NCBI GenBank assembly: GCA_023458355.1
Contig: JAEWZS010000264.1
Span: 1 to 7,251 of the forward strand
Origin: Bacillota bacterium
GTDB taxonomy: Bacteria > Bacillota > Clostridia > Christensenellales > CAG-138
DNA length: 7,251 nt
Direction: 5' to 3'
Part shown: positions 1 to 5,397 of the stretch, piece by piece
Position numbering within the stretch: position 1 is the first letter of the stretch
How the letters are laid out: each line of letters opens with the position of its first letter
Translations under genes and position numbers: made by a program
Notes under the pieces: generated by a model
The model's database searches: none
Seen by the model: the letters and a program-made list of their open reading frames with translations, nothing else
What the model was told of the DNA's origin: nothing

Positions 1-219
1 GAGCATAACGGTCCATATGGTTATGGCATATAAAACGTGGAATATTGAAGTTTCTTCCACATAAATTGCATTTCCCAAAAGCTCACCAAGCACAACGGCT
101 GAGATAAAATCAAAGGGAGATATCTGCTGAACCTGCCTTTTTCCGATGATTTTAACAGCAATCAACAACCCGATGAAGCCGAATAACAATTCTACCGTCA
201 GTTGAACGAATCTTTGCAT
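1..219 (-). CDS. YetF/DUF421 family membrane protein, N-terminal part (runs off the left edge)
   Basis: Seventy-three codons are present, starting with ATG at 219 and open to base 1, so only the N-terminal membrane portion is visible. Residues about 8-23 form a hydrophobic helix. They are followed by GKRQV (26-30), SPFDFI (34-39), a second hydrophobic stretch at about 38-53 and a third from about 59. The order GKRQ, then PFDF, then a VLGELLGNA-like helix is the recognisable start of the YetF/YdfR/YdfS (DUF421) family. These are multi-pass membrane proteins with a cytoplasmic C-terminal domain, known in Bacillus and linked there to spores; their molecular role is not established. A GAGGG ribosome binding site lies 7 nt upstream (227-231). 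The gene is divergent from the two-component system. Function here is unknown; the family call is firm, but a full protein cannot be confirmed from this window. Confidence 0.85.
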   Translation of the reverse strand, partial: MQRFVQLTVELLFGFIGLLIAVKIIGKRQVQQISPFDFISAVVLGELLGNAIYVEETSIFHVLYAITIWTVML

Positions 220-267
220 AGTTAATCCCTCTTCCAAATCTGATGCAGAACCGGGAACAAACCCATC

Positions 268-296
268 AAGATAGGATGTCGTAGTAAATGGGTAAA
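268..296 (-). promoter_or_regulatory. Possible weak sigma-A promoter for the YetF-family gene
   Basis: On the minus strand, TTTACC (291-296) is followed after 17 nt by TATCTT (268-273). Each hexamer matches its consensus in four of six positions. The position would give a leader of roughly 40 nt ahead of the ATG at 219. The spacing is right but both boxes are weak, so this is a candidate only. Confidence 0.3.
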
Positions 297-366
297 TATG
301 CAGGTGAAGCTGTGGAAATGATCCGCGGATGCAACCTGTAACCGTTCATTATTTTTCGACATAGAA

Positions 367-395
367 TTGAAAAACATATAAAAGCTCTATATACT
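367..395 (+). promoter_or_regulatory. Sigma-A-type promoter for the two-component system operon
   Basis: TTGAAA (367-372) and TATACT (390-395) are separated by exactly 17 nt. Each box differs from consensus at only one or two positions. Transcription would start near 402, giving a leader of about 60 nt before the response regulator ATG at 461. This is the best promoter in the window and may drive all six plus-strand genes. A perfect 10-bp palindrome, ATCCGCGGAT (321-330), lies about 37 nt upstream of the -35 box and could be an operator, but that is unproven. Confidence 0.7.
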
Positions 396-445
396 ATCCA
401 TACTCACACCATATCAAGATGAGATGAACACACAATCCTTACATC

Positions 446-453
446 AAGAGGGG
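446..453 (+). promoter_or_regulatory. Ribosome binding site of the response regulator
   Basis: AAGAGGGG lies 7 nt before the ATG at 461. It fits the anti-Shine-Dalgarno sequence well and fixes the start codon. Confidence 0.75.
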
Positions 454-460
454 TAAACGT

Positions 461-1165
461 ATGCACATTTTAGTTGCGGACGACGAAGCTGATATAAGAA
501 ATCTGATAAAAATCAGCCTTGAGGAAAACGGTTACAGCGTTATTACTGCGCAAAACGGCAAGGATGCATGGGATATACTCACCAAACAGGATATTCATTT
601 AGCCATCTTGGATATTATGATGCCTATTATGGACGGGTTTAATCTGCTGCGTAAAATTCGGGCACACAGCACCATACCGGTCATCTTGTTGACAGCGCGC
701 ACAGACGATATGGACAAGGTGCTGGGGCTTGGTCTCGGTGCGGATGATTATCTTTCCAAACCCTTTTCCATTGCCGAGTTGGTGGCGCGTGTAGGTGCGC
801 ATCTGCGCCGAAGCAACGAGTATCTAAAGCCGACAGAAAAAGAAGAAGGCGCAAGCCTCACCTATGGCAAATTGGCGATTGACAAGGAAAAATGCTCTGT
901 ATATATAAACGATGCCCCCGTTGAATTCGGCGCAAAAGAATATAACCTGCTTCTGCATTTTATGCAACACCCGGAGCGGGTTTTTACCAAGCGACAGCTA
1001 TATAAAGCGGTATGGGACGAGGACTATTATTATGATGACAACACAGTAATGGTACATATAAGCCGCATCAGAAGCCGTATAGAGGACGACCCGCAAAAGC
1101 CGGAATATATAAAAACCGTACGCGGCATAGGATACAAACTCCATTATACCGGTGCAAAGTCATGA
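461..1165 (+). CDS. OmpR/PhoB-family response regulator
   Basis: A 234-residue cytoplasmic DNA-binding response regulator, a normal length for the family. The receiver domain spans about 2-115: acidic pair D7-D8 for Mg2+, phosphoacceptor D51 in ILDIMMPIMDG, T78 in LLTAR, and K100 in YLSKPF. A linker at about 118-132 leads to an OmpR-type winged-helix domain (about 134-229), with the recognition-helix region VMVHISRIRSRIE (197-209) and the wing TVRGIGYKL (219-227). All expected catalytic residues are present, so it should be functional. It is presumably phosphorylated by the histidine kinase whose ATG overlaps its stop codon (ATGA at 1162-1165), which suggests translational coupling. Which regulon it controls cannot be read from sequence; VanR-, PhoP- and ResD-like regulators all share this architecture. 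Autoregulation through the 220-460 region is possible. Confidence 0.95.
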   Translation: MHILVADDEADIRNLIKISLEENGYSVITAQNGKDAWDILTKQDIHLAILDIMMPIMDGFNLLRKIRAHSTIPVILLTARTDDMDKVLGLGLGADDYLSKPFSIAELVARVGAHLRRSNEYLKPTEKEEGASLTYGKLAIDKEKCSVYINDAPVEFGAKEYNLLLHFMQHPERVFTKRQLYKAVWDEDYYYDDNTVMVHISRIRSRIEDDPQKPEYIKTVRGIGYKLHYTGAKS

Positions 1166-2565
1166 AAAGAAAAATCTCCAATCAATACTTCCTAAACTAC
1201 CTTGTCGTGTTTGTTCTTGTGATTGTGGCTACCGTATCTGCGTATTACTTTTTAATTTTAGCCAATCAGCTTGCTGCAGGAACGTTTACGAAAAACAGAT
1301 ACCCCGCAAATGCTATCGTGAAAGATGATTATAAGGAGATCGACGCTGCGCCAGTCGTGCAAAACGGCGGCAGCGTGCAGGTTATTGACAAGGAATACCG
1401 CGTGGTAGTTTCCGAAGGTCTTGACGCGCTTCCTTTAAAGCAGTTAACACCCGCAGAGTTTACGGAATTTCTGGTGCAGAGCAAAAGCAAGGAGAGCTTT
1501 TTTCATCATGATGTTCTGTATAACCCTCGGGGGGAGTTTTGGCTGATAGTCACTTTTCCGACATCCTTGCGCATTGATTTGGAAATAGTATGGAACCCCA
1601 ACGCCGCCACCGGTAACTTTAGCAAAACCTCGCTGGTTTTTGCCATTGCGATTGGTATGTATCTATTGATGCTCGCTGTACTCACCATGCTCTATTCGAG
1701 AATCACGGCATCGCATATAACAAGACCGCTTCGCAAGCTCTGTGAAGGCACAAGGCTTTTACGGGAGGGGGATTATTCGGCGAGGGTCGATTTGCGCCTA
1801 AATAACGAATTTGCAGAGCTGCAAAACACCTTTAACGATATGGCTGCTCGTATAGAGCGTGAGATTTCCCTTCGAAAAAAGTCGGAGGAGGATAGGAAAC
1901 GGCTGATTCTCGATATATCGCATGATTTGAAAAACCCTATGTCAAGTATACAAGGCTATGCCGAGCTTCTTATGCAAAATGCAGATCTAAGTGAGAAGGA
2001 ACGCAGCGCATATCTACAAATCATTCATCAAAACAGTAAAAGGGCAACAGGATTGTTGAGTGAGCTGTTCGAGCTTTCTCGAATGGACAGCGCGGAGTTT
2101 TCCTTAAAACCCATCAAAGCAGACCTATGTGAATCTTTGCGGCAGATATGCGGCGAGCTTGTACCGCATTTGGAGCATGCGGGCTTTGAATATGAGTTTG
2201 ATATCCCCGAGGAAAGCATACACGTATTGCTGGATACCGTCAGGTTTACACGGCTCATCCAAAACCTTGCGGACAATGCACTTAAGTACAATTCTACCGG
2301 GACGACAATCTCGGTAAGTTTGAAGGTTGAAAATCATCAGGCAATGCTTGATTTTTATGATGATGGCATCGGGATTCCGGCCCATCTTTCACAGGACATT
2401 TTCAAGCCGTTTGTCCGCGCGGACGATTCCCGCAACTCCCAAACCGGCGGCAGCGGGCTAGGTCTTTCCATCGCTAAAAAAATAGCCGAGGCACACGGCG
2501 GGGCTTTAACGCTGTCCCACTGTGATAAGGGATGCAATTTTAGGGTTATGATTCCCACGATTTAA
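1162..2565 (+). CDS. Sensor histidine kinase, partner of the upstream response regulator
   Basis: A 467-residue membrane kinase of classic prototype design. TM1 is at about 10-34, an extracellular sensor domain of about 120 residues follows (35-155), and TM2 is at about 156-178. A HAMP linker (about 180-233) contains ITRPLRKL. The DHp domain has the phosphoacceptor H254 in DISHDLKNPMSS. The ATPase domain has the N box (NLADNALKYN, 368-377), the G1 box DDGIGIP (400-406), an F box (FKPF, 414-417) and the G2 box GGSGLGLS (429-436). H-box residues HDLKNP, rather than HELRTP, are typical of VanS/PhoR-like kinases of Gram-positive bacteria. The ATG overlaps the regulator stop by 4 nt. The extracellular domain has no motif I can assign, so the ligand is unknown. 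No inactivating change is seen. Confidence 0.95.
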   Translation: MKRKISNQYFLNYLVVFVLVIVATVSAYYFLILANQLAAGTFTKNRYPANAIVKDDYKEIDAAPVVQNGGSVQVIDKEYRVVVSEGLDALPLKQLTPAEFTEFLVQSKSKESFFHHDVLYNPRGEFWLIVTFPTSLRIDLEIVWNPNAATGNFSKTSLVFAIAIGMYLLMLAVLTMLYSRITASHITRPLRKLCEGTRLLREGDYSARVDLRLNNEFAELQNTFNDMAARIEREISLRKKSEEDRKRLILDISHDLKNPMSSIQGYAELLMQNADLSEKERSAYLQIIHQNSKRATGLLSELFELSRMDSAEFSLKPIKADLCESLRQICGELVPHLEHAGFEYEFDIPEESIHVLLDTVRFTRLIQNLADNALKYNSTGTTISVSLKVENHQAMLDFYDDGIGIPAHLSQDIFKPFVRADDSRNSQTGGSGLGLSIAKKIAEAHGGALTLSHCDKGCNFRVMIPTI

Positions 2566-2626
2566 GGTATTTTTAAGCTTTTTATCAGTTGTATGACAGG
2601 TTCGTTTGCTATTATGGCTATCGGGC

Positions 2627-2655
2627 TTGACATACAGCTGATTTTTATTTGCTTT
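2627..2655 (+). promoter_or_regulatory. Possible internal promoter before the methyltransferase (poor -10)
   Basis: A perfect TTGACA lies at 2627-2632, in the 112-nt gap after the kinase gene. With a 17-nt spacer the -10 would be TGCTTT (2650-2655), which is a poor match. It might be activator-dependent or simply chance. No hairpin terminator is visible in this gap, so read-through from the kinase gene is also likely. Confidence 0.25.
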
Positions 2656-2663
2656 AAGGTGGC

Positions 2664-2669
2664 GGAGGT
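2664..2669 (+). promoter_or_regulatory. Ribosome binding site deciding the GTG start of the methyltransferase
   Basis: GGAGGT (2664-2669) stands 8 nt before the GTG at 2678. The nearer ATG at 2671 is in another frame, is only 1 nt from the site, and opens just 10 codons, so GTG is the best start. Confidence 0.75.
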
Positions 2670-2677
2670 AATGCTTA

Positions 2678-3223
2678 GTGGAACGGGAACCAAAACGCAT
2701 TGAAATGCTTTTGACGAAGGCATCCTTCTTCTATGGCAAGTCCGTCTATAAGGCGTTTGCGGATCGCCTGCCGCTTCAAGGCAGCGAGCAAGTTCTTGAC
2801 TTCGGTTGCGGCATGGGTACGGTTGCATATTATGCTGCAAAAAGGGTGCCGCACGGGCATATAACTTGTCTTGATATATCCAAGCGTTGGTTGGACGTTT
2901 GCCGTAAAAGGCTCAGAGGTTGTGGGAATTTCACATTTCTCTACACGCTTACTCCAACGCTTCAGGAGGATAGTTATGATGTTGTTTACTGCCATTATGT
3001 TTTGCATGATATTTCAGATTGTGATTTAGAAAAGATCATTCCTGTATTGGAGAAGTCCCTTAAACCGGGTGGCTCGCTTGTATTTCGCGAACCGCTGAAA
3101 CATGCAGAAAAGCTCAGCTTAATAAAGAGCTTAATGAAACGATGCGGATTGTCCCTAAAAGACAGCCGTATCACTGATGTCCCGTGGATGGGCAATGCCC
3201 TTGAGAGCATATATACGAAATAA
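2678..3223 (+). CDS. Small class I SAM-dependent methyltransferase
   Basis: A 181-residue cytoplasmic protein with a GTG start supported by a strong ribosome binding site. The Rossmann-fold SAM-binding signature is clear: motif I VLDFGCGMG (39-47), the acidic strand-2 end CLDIS (64-68), and a strand-4 region DVVYCHYVLHDI (101-112). A strand-5 motif LKPGGSLVFREP (128-139) follows. The N-terminal segment (RIEMLLTKASFFYGKSVYKAF) is a helical cap. The protein is shorter than UbiE-type enzymes, but the fold core is complete. The family covers methylation of quinones, lipids and small molecules, and the substrate cannot be inferred. It lies 112 nt after the kinase and 75 nt before the lipoprotein gene, on the same strand, so it may be part of the regulator's operon. 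Confidence 0.88.
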   Translation: MEREPKRIEMLLTKASFFYGKSVYKAFADRLPLQGSEQVLDFGCGMGTVAYYAAKRVPHGHITCLDISKRWLDVCRKRLRGCGNFTFLYTLTPTLQEDSYDVVYCHYVLHDISDCDLEKIIPVLEKSLKPGGSLVFREPLKHAEKLSLIKSLMKRCGLSLKDSRITDVPWMGNALESIYTK

Positions 3224-3285
3224 TCAGGAGGTTTTAAACAGCACTTCAGAGAAAGTCCTTGAAGCAATCAACCAAACAAACTTGT

Positions 3286-3291
3286 AGGAGG
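3286..3291 (+). promoter_or_regulatory. Ribosome binding site of the lipoprotein gene
   Basis: AGGAGG lies 7 nt before the ATG at 3299. A second, orphan AGGAGG stands about 60 nt upstream (3226-3231) with no start codon behind it; see findings. Confidence 0.8.
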
Positions 3292-3298
3292 CAGTACC

Positions 3299-3685
3299 AT
3301 GCTCATTAGAAAAATAACCGCGGCAGCACTCATCGCTGCACTAATGCTTACAACAGCCTGCTTAGCGCAAAAAGGCAGTATAGTGATTCTTGAAAATATA
3401 GACGGGAAGGTATTCCGAGTAAATTTCAACGAATGGAGCGAAAAAGGCAAGTGCGAACTAAACTTAAAGCAAGATGACGTACTTCAGATTGAAGTTGCCC
3501 GAGACGATGGGGAAATTGGCATGATGATTAGCGGTAAAGGCGGCAGCGAACCGTATACCGGTAACAATCTGCAGTCCGGCATATTCACCGTAACTATATC
3601 TGAAACGGATGACTATGTGATACGATTTACAGGGGAAAACGCAACGGGGAATGTAACAATAACAAAGCTGGGAGATAAGGAATGA
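3299..3685 (+). CDS. Small secreted lipoprotein of unknown function
   Basis: A 128-residue protein with an N-terminal signal: basic start LIRK (2-5), a hydrophobic core (about 7-18), and a lipobox-like LTTAC ending at C21. Threonine at -3 is less usual but is allowed in the lipobox pattern. C21 is therefore the likely lipidation site, with the mature part anchored to the outer face of the membrane. The remaining ~107 residues alternate hydrophobic and polar residues, as in a beta-sandwich, with no transmembrane segment; glycine and charged residues are common (GKGGSEPYTGN, 79-89). The only other cysteine (C52) precludes an intrachain disulfide in the mature protein. I do not recognise a named family. 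The gene follows the methyltransferase by 75 nt, and its stop overlaps the start of the next gene by 4 nt (ATGA), implying coupled translation with an acetyltransferase. Confidence 0.85.
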   Translation: MLIRKITAAALIAALMLTTACLAQKGSIVILENIDGKVFRVNFNEWSEKGKCELNLKQDDVLQIEVARDDGEIGMMISGKGGSEPYTGNNLQSGIFTVTISETDDYVIRFTGENATGNVTITKLGDKE

Positions 3686-4218
3686 TGAAAATCAGCGTCA
3701 TGAAAAAAGGGGATCTTGCAGCGGCCAAAGAAGTAGTAAAAGATGCTTTTTGGTGCGCGGGGAAAAGTGAGACATTTAACGAATGGGAGCTTGCCGATAA
3801 GATTATGTCAGACGAAGGCTATGTTGACGAGTTATGCCTTATAGCATCGGAGGATGATAAAGTAGTCGGATATAATCTATTGTCTAAGGTGACCATCGGA
3901 AGTCATGTAGGGTTAGGCCTTGGTCCTATTGCCGTCAAGAAGGCATATCAAAAAAATGGTATAGGAAAAGCGTTGATGCGCGAAGCCCTCAAAAAAGCCG
4001 AGGAAATGGGTTTTGACTATATTGTGCTGCTGGGCGGCGAGTATTATAGACAGTTTGGATTTATGGATGCTTGTGACTTTGGTGTTATTCTTTCCGAGAA
4101 CCACCCGGAGAACAAATATATCAAGATACTGTATTTGCGCGATGGTATGAAAGACAAGGTAAACGGAACGCTGCGCTATTGTGCGTCCTTCTATGATGAG
4201 AATGGAGCGTTGCTGTAA
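3682..4218 (+). CDS. GNAT family N-acetyltransferase, YhbS-like
   Basis: A 178-residue cytoplasmic acetyl-CoA-dependent transferase. The GNAT fold is shown by strand 4 and the pyrophosphate loop, LGLGPIAVKKAYQKNGIG (78-95). Its Q90-x-x-G93-x-G95 is the acetyl-CoA-binding signature, followed by helix KALMREALKKAEEMG (96-110). The segment VLLGGEYYRQFGF (115-127) is characteristic of the YhbS subgroup (COG3153), where a G-x-xYY-xxFGF pattern closes the fold. The start is ATG at 3682, overlapping the lipoprotein stop; GGAG (3671-3674) lies 7 nt upstream. The next codon is also ATG and could serve as the start. The substrate is unknown: the subgroup includes poorly characterised small-molecule and protein acetyltransferases. 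Confidence 0.9.
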   Translation: MMKISVMKKGDLAAAKEVVKDAFWCAGKSETFNEWELADKIMSDEGYVDELCLIASEDDKVVGYNLLSKVTIGSHVGLGLGPIAVKKAYQKNGIGKALMREALKKAEEMGFDYIVLLGGEYYRQFGFMDACDFGVILSENHPENKYIKILYLRDGMKDKVNGTLRYCASFYDENGALL

Positions 4219-4221
4219 GGA
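4217..4221 (+). promoter_or_regulatory. Ribosome binding site favouring the ATG at 4227
   Basis: AAGGA overlaps the previous stop codon and lies 5 nt before the ATG at 4227. For the ATG at 4221 it would overlap the start itself, and the only other candidate, GGAG at 4204-4207, would be 13 nt away. The second ATG is therefore the better start. Confidence 0.6.
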
Positions 4222-4226
4222 TGCAA

Positions 4227-4811
4227 ATGGAAGCGGATTTTAAAACTAAGCCCGTTTTGGTTGGGCAGCGCGTTGTGCTGAGACCTTTTGCCGAAGGTGA
4301 TTGGAAGCACATGATTGACATTTTGGAGGACAGGCAATCCAAGCTTCTGACAGGGTCTGTCACAAGTGATCAGGATGCGGAACGCCTCATGGATGCTACA
4401 GAACTAGACCAAGTTCGAGACTTTTATGAAAGCAGAAATCAGCAAAATGATCGGTTGGATTTGGCCGGTATTGAAAAAGAAAACGGCACATTGGTTGGGG
4501 AGGTAGTCTTTAATCAGTACGATACGAACACAGGCAACGTTAATTTCCGCATCTTGATTGGCCCAAACGACCGCAATAAAGGTATAGGCACGGAGGCGAC
4601 CGCACTGTTTATTCGCTACGGTTTTGAAGTACTGAAACTCCATAAAATCGAGTTGGAAGTCTTTAGCTTCAACCCAAGGGCAGAACATATTTATTTGAAA
4701 AACGGATTTGTGTTGGAAGGGGTAAGGCGGCAGAACTTCATATTCAACAACCAATACTTTGACACCAAATTATACGGGCTGTTGCAATCGGAGTATAGAG
4801 TGCAATTATAG
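4227..4811 (+). CDS. GNAT family N-acetyltransferase, RimJ/RimL-like
   Basis: A protein of 194 residues from the preferred ATG at 4227; an ATG two codons upstream (4221) would give 196. The N-terminal GQRVVLRPFAEGDW is the usual opening of RimJ/RimL-type acetyltransferases (COG1670). Next come the strand GTLVGEVVFNQYD and the acetyl-CoA-binding region RILIGPNDRNKGIGTEAT, which carries the R/N-x-x-G-x-G/T loop. The C-terminal part, KIELEVFSFNPRAEHIYLKNGFVLEGVRRQ, holds the family's N-xRA-x-x-x-Y-x-K-x-GF pattern. Members acetylate protein N-termini, amino-glycosides or small molecules; which applies is not evident. It abuts the YhbS-like gene but belongs to a different GNAT branch, so the pair did not arise by recent duplication. 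It is the last gene before the terminator at 4816. Confidence 0.88.
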   Translation: MEADFKTKPVLVGQRVVLRPFAEGDWKHMIDILEDRQSKLLTGSVTSDQDAERLMDATELDQVRDFYESRNQQNDRLDLAGIEKENGTLVGEVVFNQYDTNTGNVNFRILIGPNDRNKGIGTEATALFIRYGFEVLKLHKIELEVFSFNPRAEHIYLKNGFVLEGVRRQNFIFNNQYFDTKLYGLLQSEYRVQL

Positions 4812-4815
4812 TATG

Positions 4816-4866
4816 GGGGAGGCATTATAAGCAGTATCGCTTACTTATAATGCCGATCCTCTTTTT
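4816..4866 (+). terminator. Intrinsic terminator of the plus-strand operon, overlapping the end of ogt
   Basis: A perfect 11-bp stem is formed by GGCATTATAAG (4821-4831) and CTTATAATGCC (4844-4854) around a 12-nt loop. Past a 2-nt bulge (4855-4856) the stem can extend by five more pairs: 4816-4820 with 4857-4861, including one G-U pair. TTTTT (4862-4866) follows directly, so this is a strong plus-strand terminator. The minus-strand reading has the same stem but no T-run, so it would be weaker there. The stem includes the ogt stop codon (4845-4847), and the T-run lies within ogt coding sequence. Confidence 0.88.
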
Positions 4867-5384
4867 GGCACGAACAAGCACGTTATATCCGCGCGTTCAT
4901 GTTCTAAAAGCTTAATCTTTTTATCTATACCTCCGGCGTATCCGGTCAGGCTGCCGTTTGTTCCAACCACACGATGGCACGGGATTATAATAGAAATCGG
5001 ATTATGCCCTACAGCACCGCCGATTGCCTGCGAGGACATCTTTAATTTGCCCATGCGCTTTGCCATCTTTTTTGCTATTTCACCGTATGTAGTTACTTCT
5101 CCGTAAGGAATCTCCATGAGAATCTTCCATACTTCCTGACGGAATAAACTTCCGATAGGAGCAAGAGGAAGATGTGCAATTTCAGGCTTATTTCCCGCGA
5201 AATAATCATCAAGCCACTTTTTTCCTTTTACCAGTACTTCTAGATCATCTTTTTTCTTAGCGCTTTCGGGCATATTTGCACCGTAGTATTTCTGACCTTC
5301 CAACCAAAGGCCGATGATATGGCTCTGTGTACTTAAAAGCGTGATATTGCCGATGGGTGACTTGTACTGCGTTGTAGAAAACAT
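4845..5384 (-). CDS. ogt: Methylated-DNA-[protein]-cysteine S-methyltransferase (Ogt type)
   Basis: A 179-residue DNA-repair protein that transfers the alkyl group from O6-alkylguanine (and O4-alkylthymine) to its own cysteine in a suicide reaction. The active site is IIPCHRVVG, with C136 as acceptor, followed by the conserved NGSLTGYAGG (143-152). A helix-turn-helix-like segment, PYGEVTTYGEIAKKM (93-107), and FRQEVWKIL (81-89) complete the DNA-binding domain. The N-terminal ~80 residues form the usual ribonuclease-H-like domain. The position that holds the arginine finger in the human enzyme is Q119 here (MSSQAIGGAVGHNP). From memory, this is common in related clostridial proteins, so it is not necessarily a defect. 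The gene follows the Ada-AlkA fusion by 12 nt, with AAAGGA (5392-5397) 7 nt before the ATG, so the two are almost certainly co-transcribed. No Ada-type metal domain is present. Confidence 0.95.
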   Translation of the reverse strand: MFSTTQYKSPIGNITLLSTQSHIIGLWLEGQKYYGANMPESAKKKDDLEVLVKGKKWLDDYFAGNKPEIAHLPLAPIGSLFRQEVWKILMEIPYGEVTTYGEIAKKMAKRMGKLKMSSQAIGGAVGHNPISIIIPCHRVVGTNGSLTGYAGGIDKKIKLLEHERADITCLFVPKRGSAL

Positions 5385-5391
5385 GTCTTTA

Positions 5392-5397
5392 TCCTTT
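5392..5397 (-). promoter_or_regulatory. Ribosome binding site of ogt
   Basis: On the minus strand, AAAGGA lies 7 nt before the ogt ATG, in the 12-nt junction with the fusion gene and overlapping that gene's TGA by one base. It supports translation of ogt from a shared transcript. Confidence 0.7.

Noticed and set aside
288..341. A 17-codon plus-strand frame with ATG and protein-like composition in the divergent intergenic region
   Set aside because: It lies upstream of the main promoter, has no well-placed ribosome binding site (AGGATG is too far), and is too short to support.
2028..2385. Overlapping minus-strand open frames of 86-87 codons inside the kinase gene
   Set aside because: They are antisense shadows of a clearly coding gene with intact kinase motifs; neither resembles a known protein.
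2593..2703. A 36-codon hydrophobic frame after the kinase gene, in frame with the kinase stop
   Set aside because: No ribosome binding site precedes its ATG, it runs into the methyltransferase gene, and its hydrophobicity is what T-rich DNA gives in this frame.
4832..4843. The terminator loop region as a site for a nested hairpin or attenuator (TAAGC...GCTTA)
   Set aside because: The small alternative stem is weaker than the main stem and has no leader ORF or ligand-binding structure around it.
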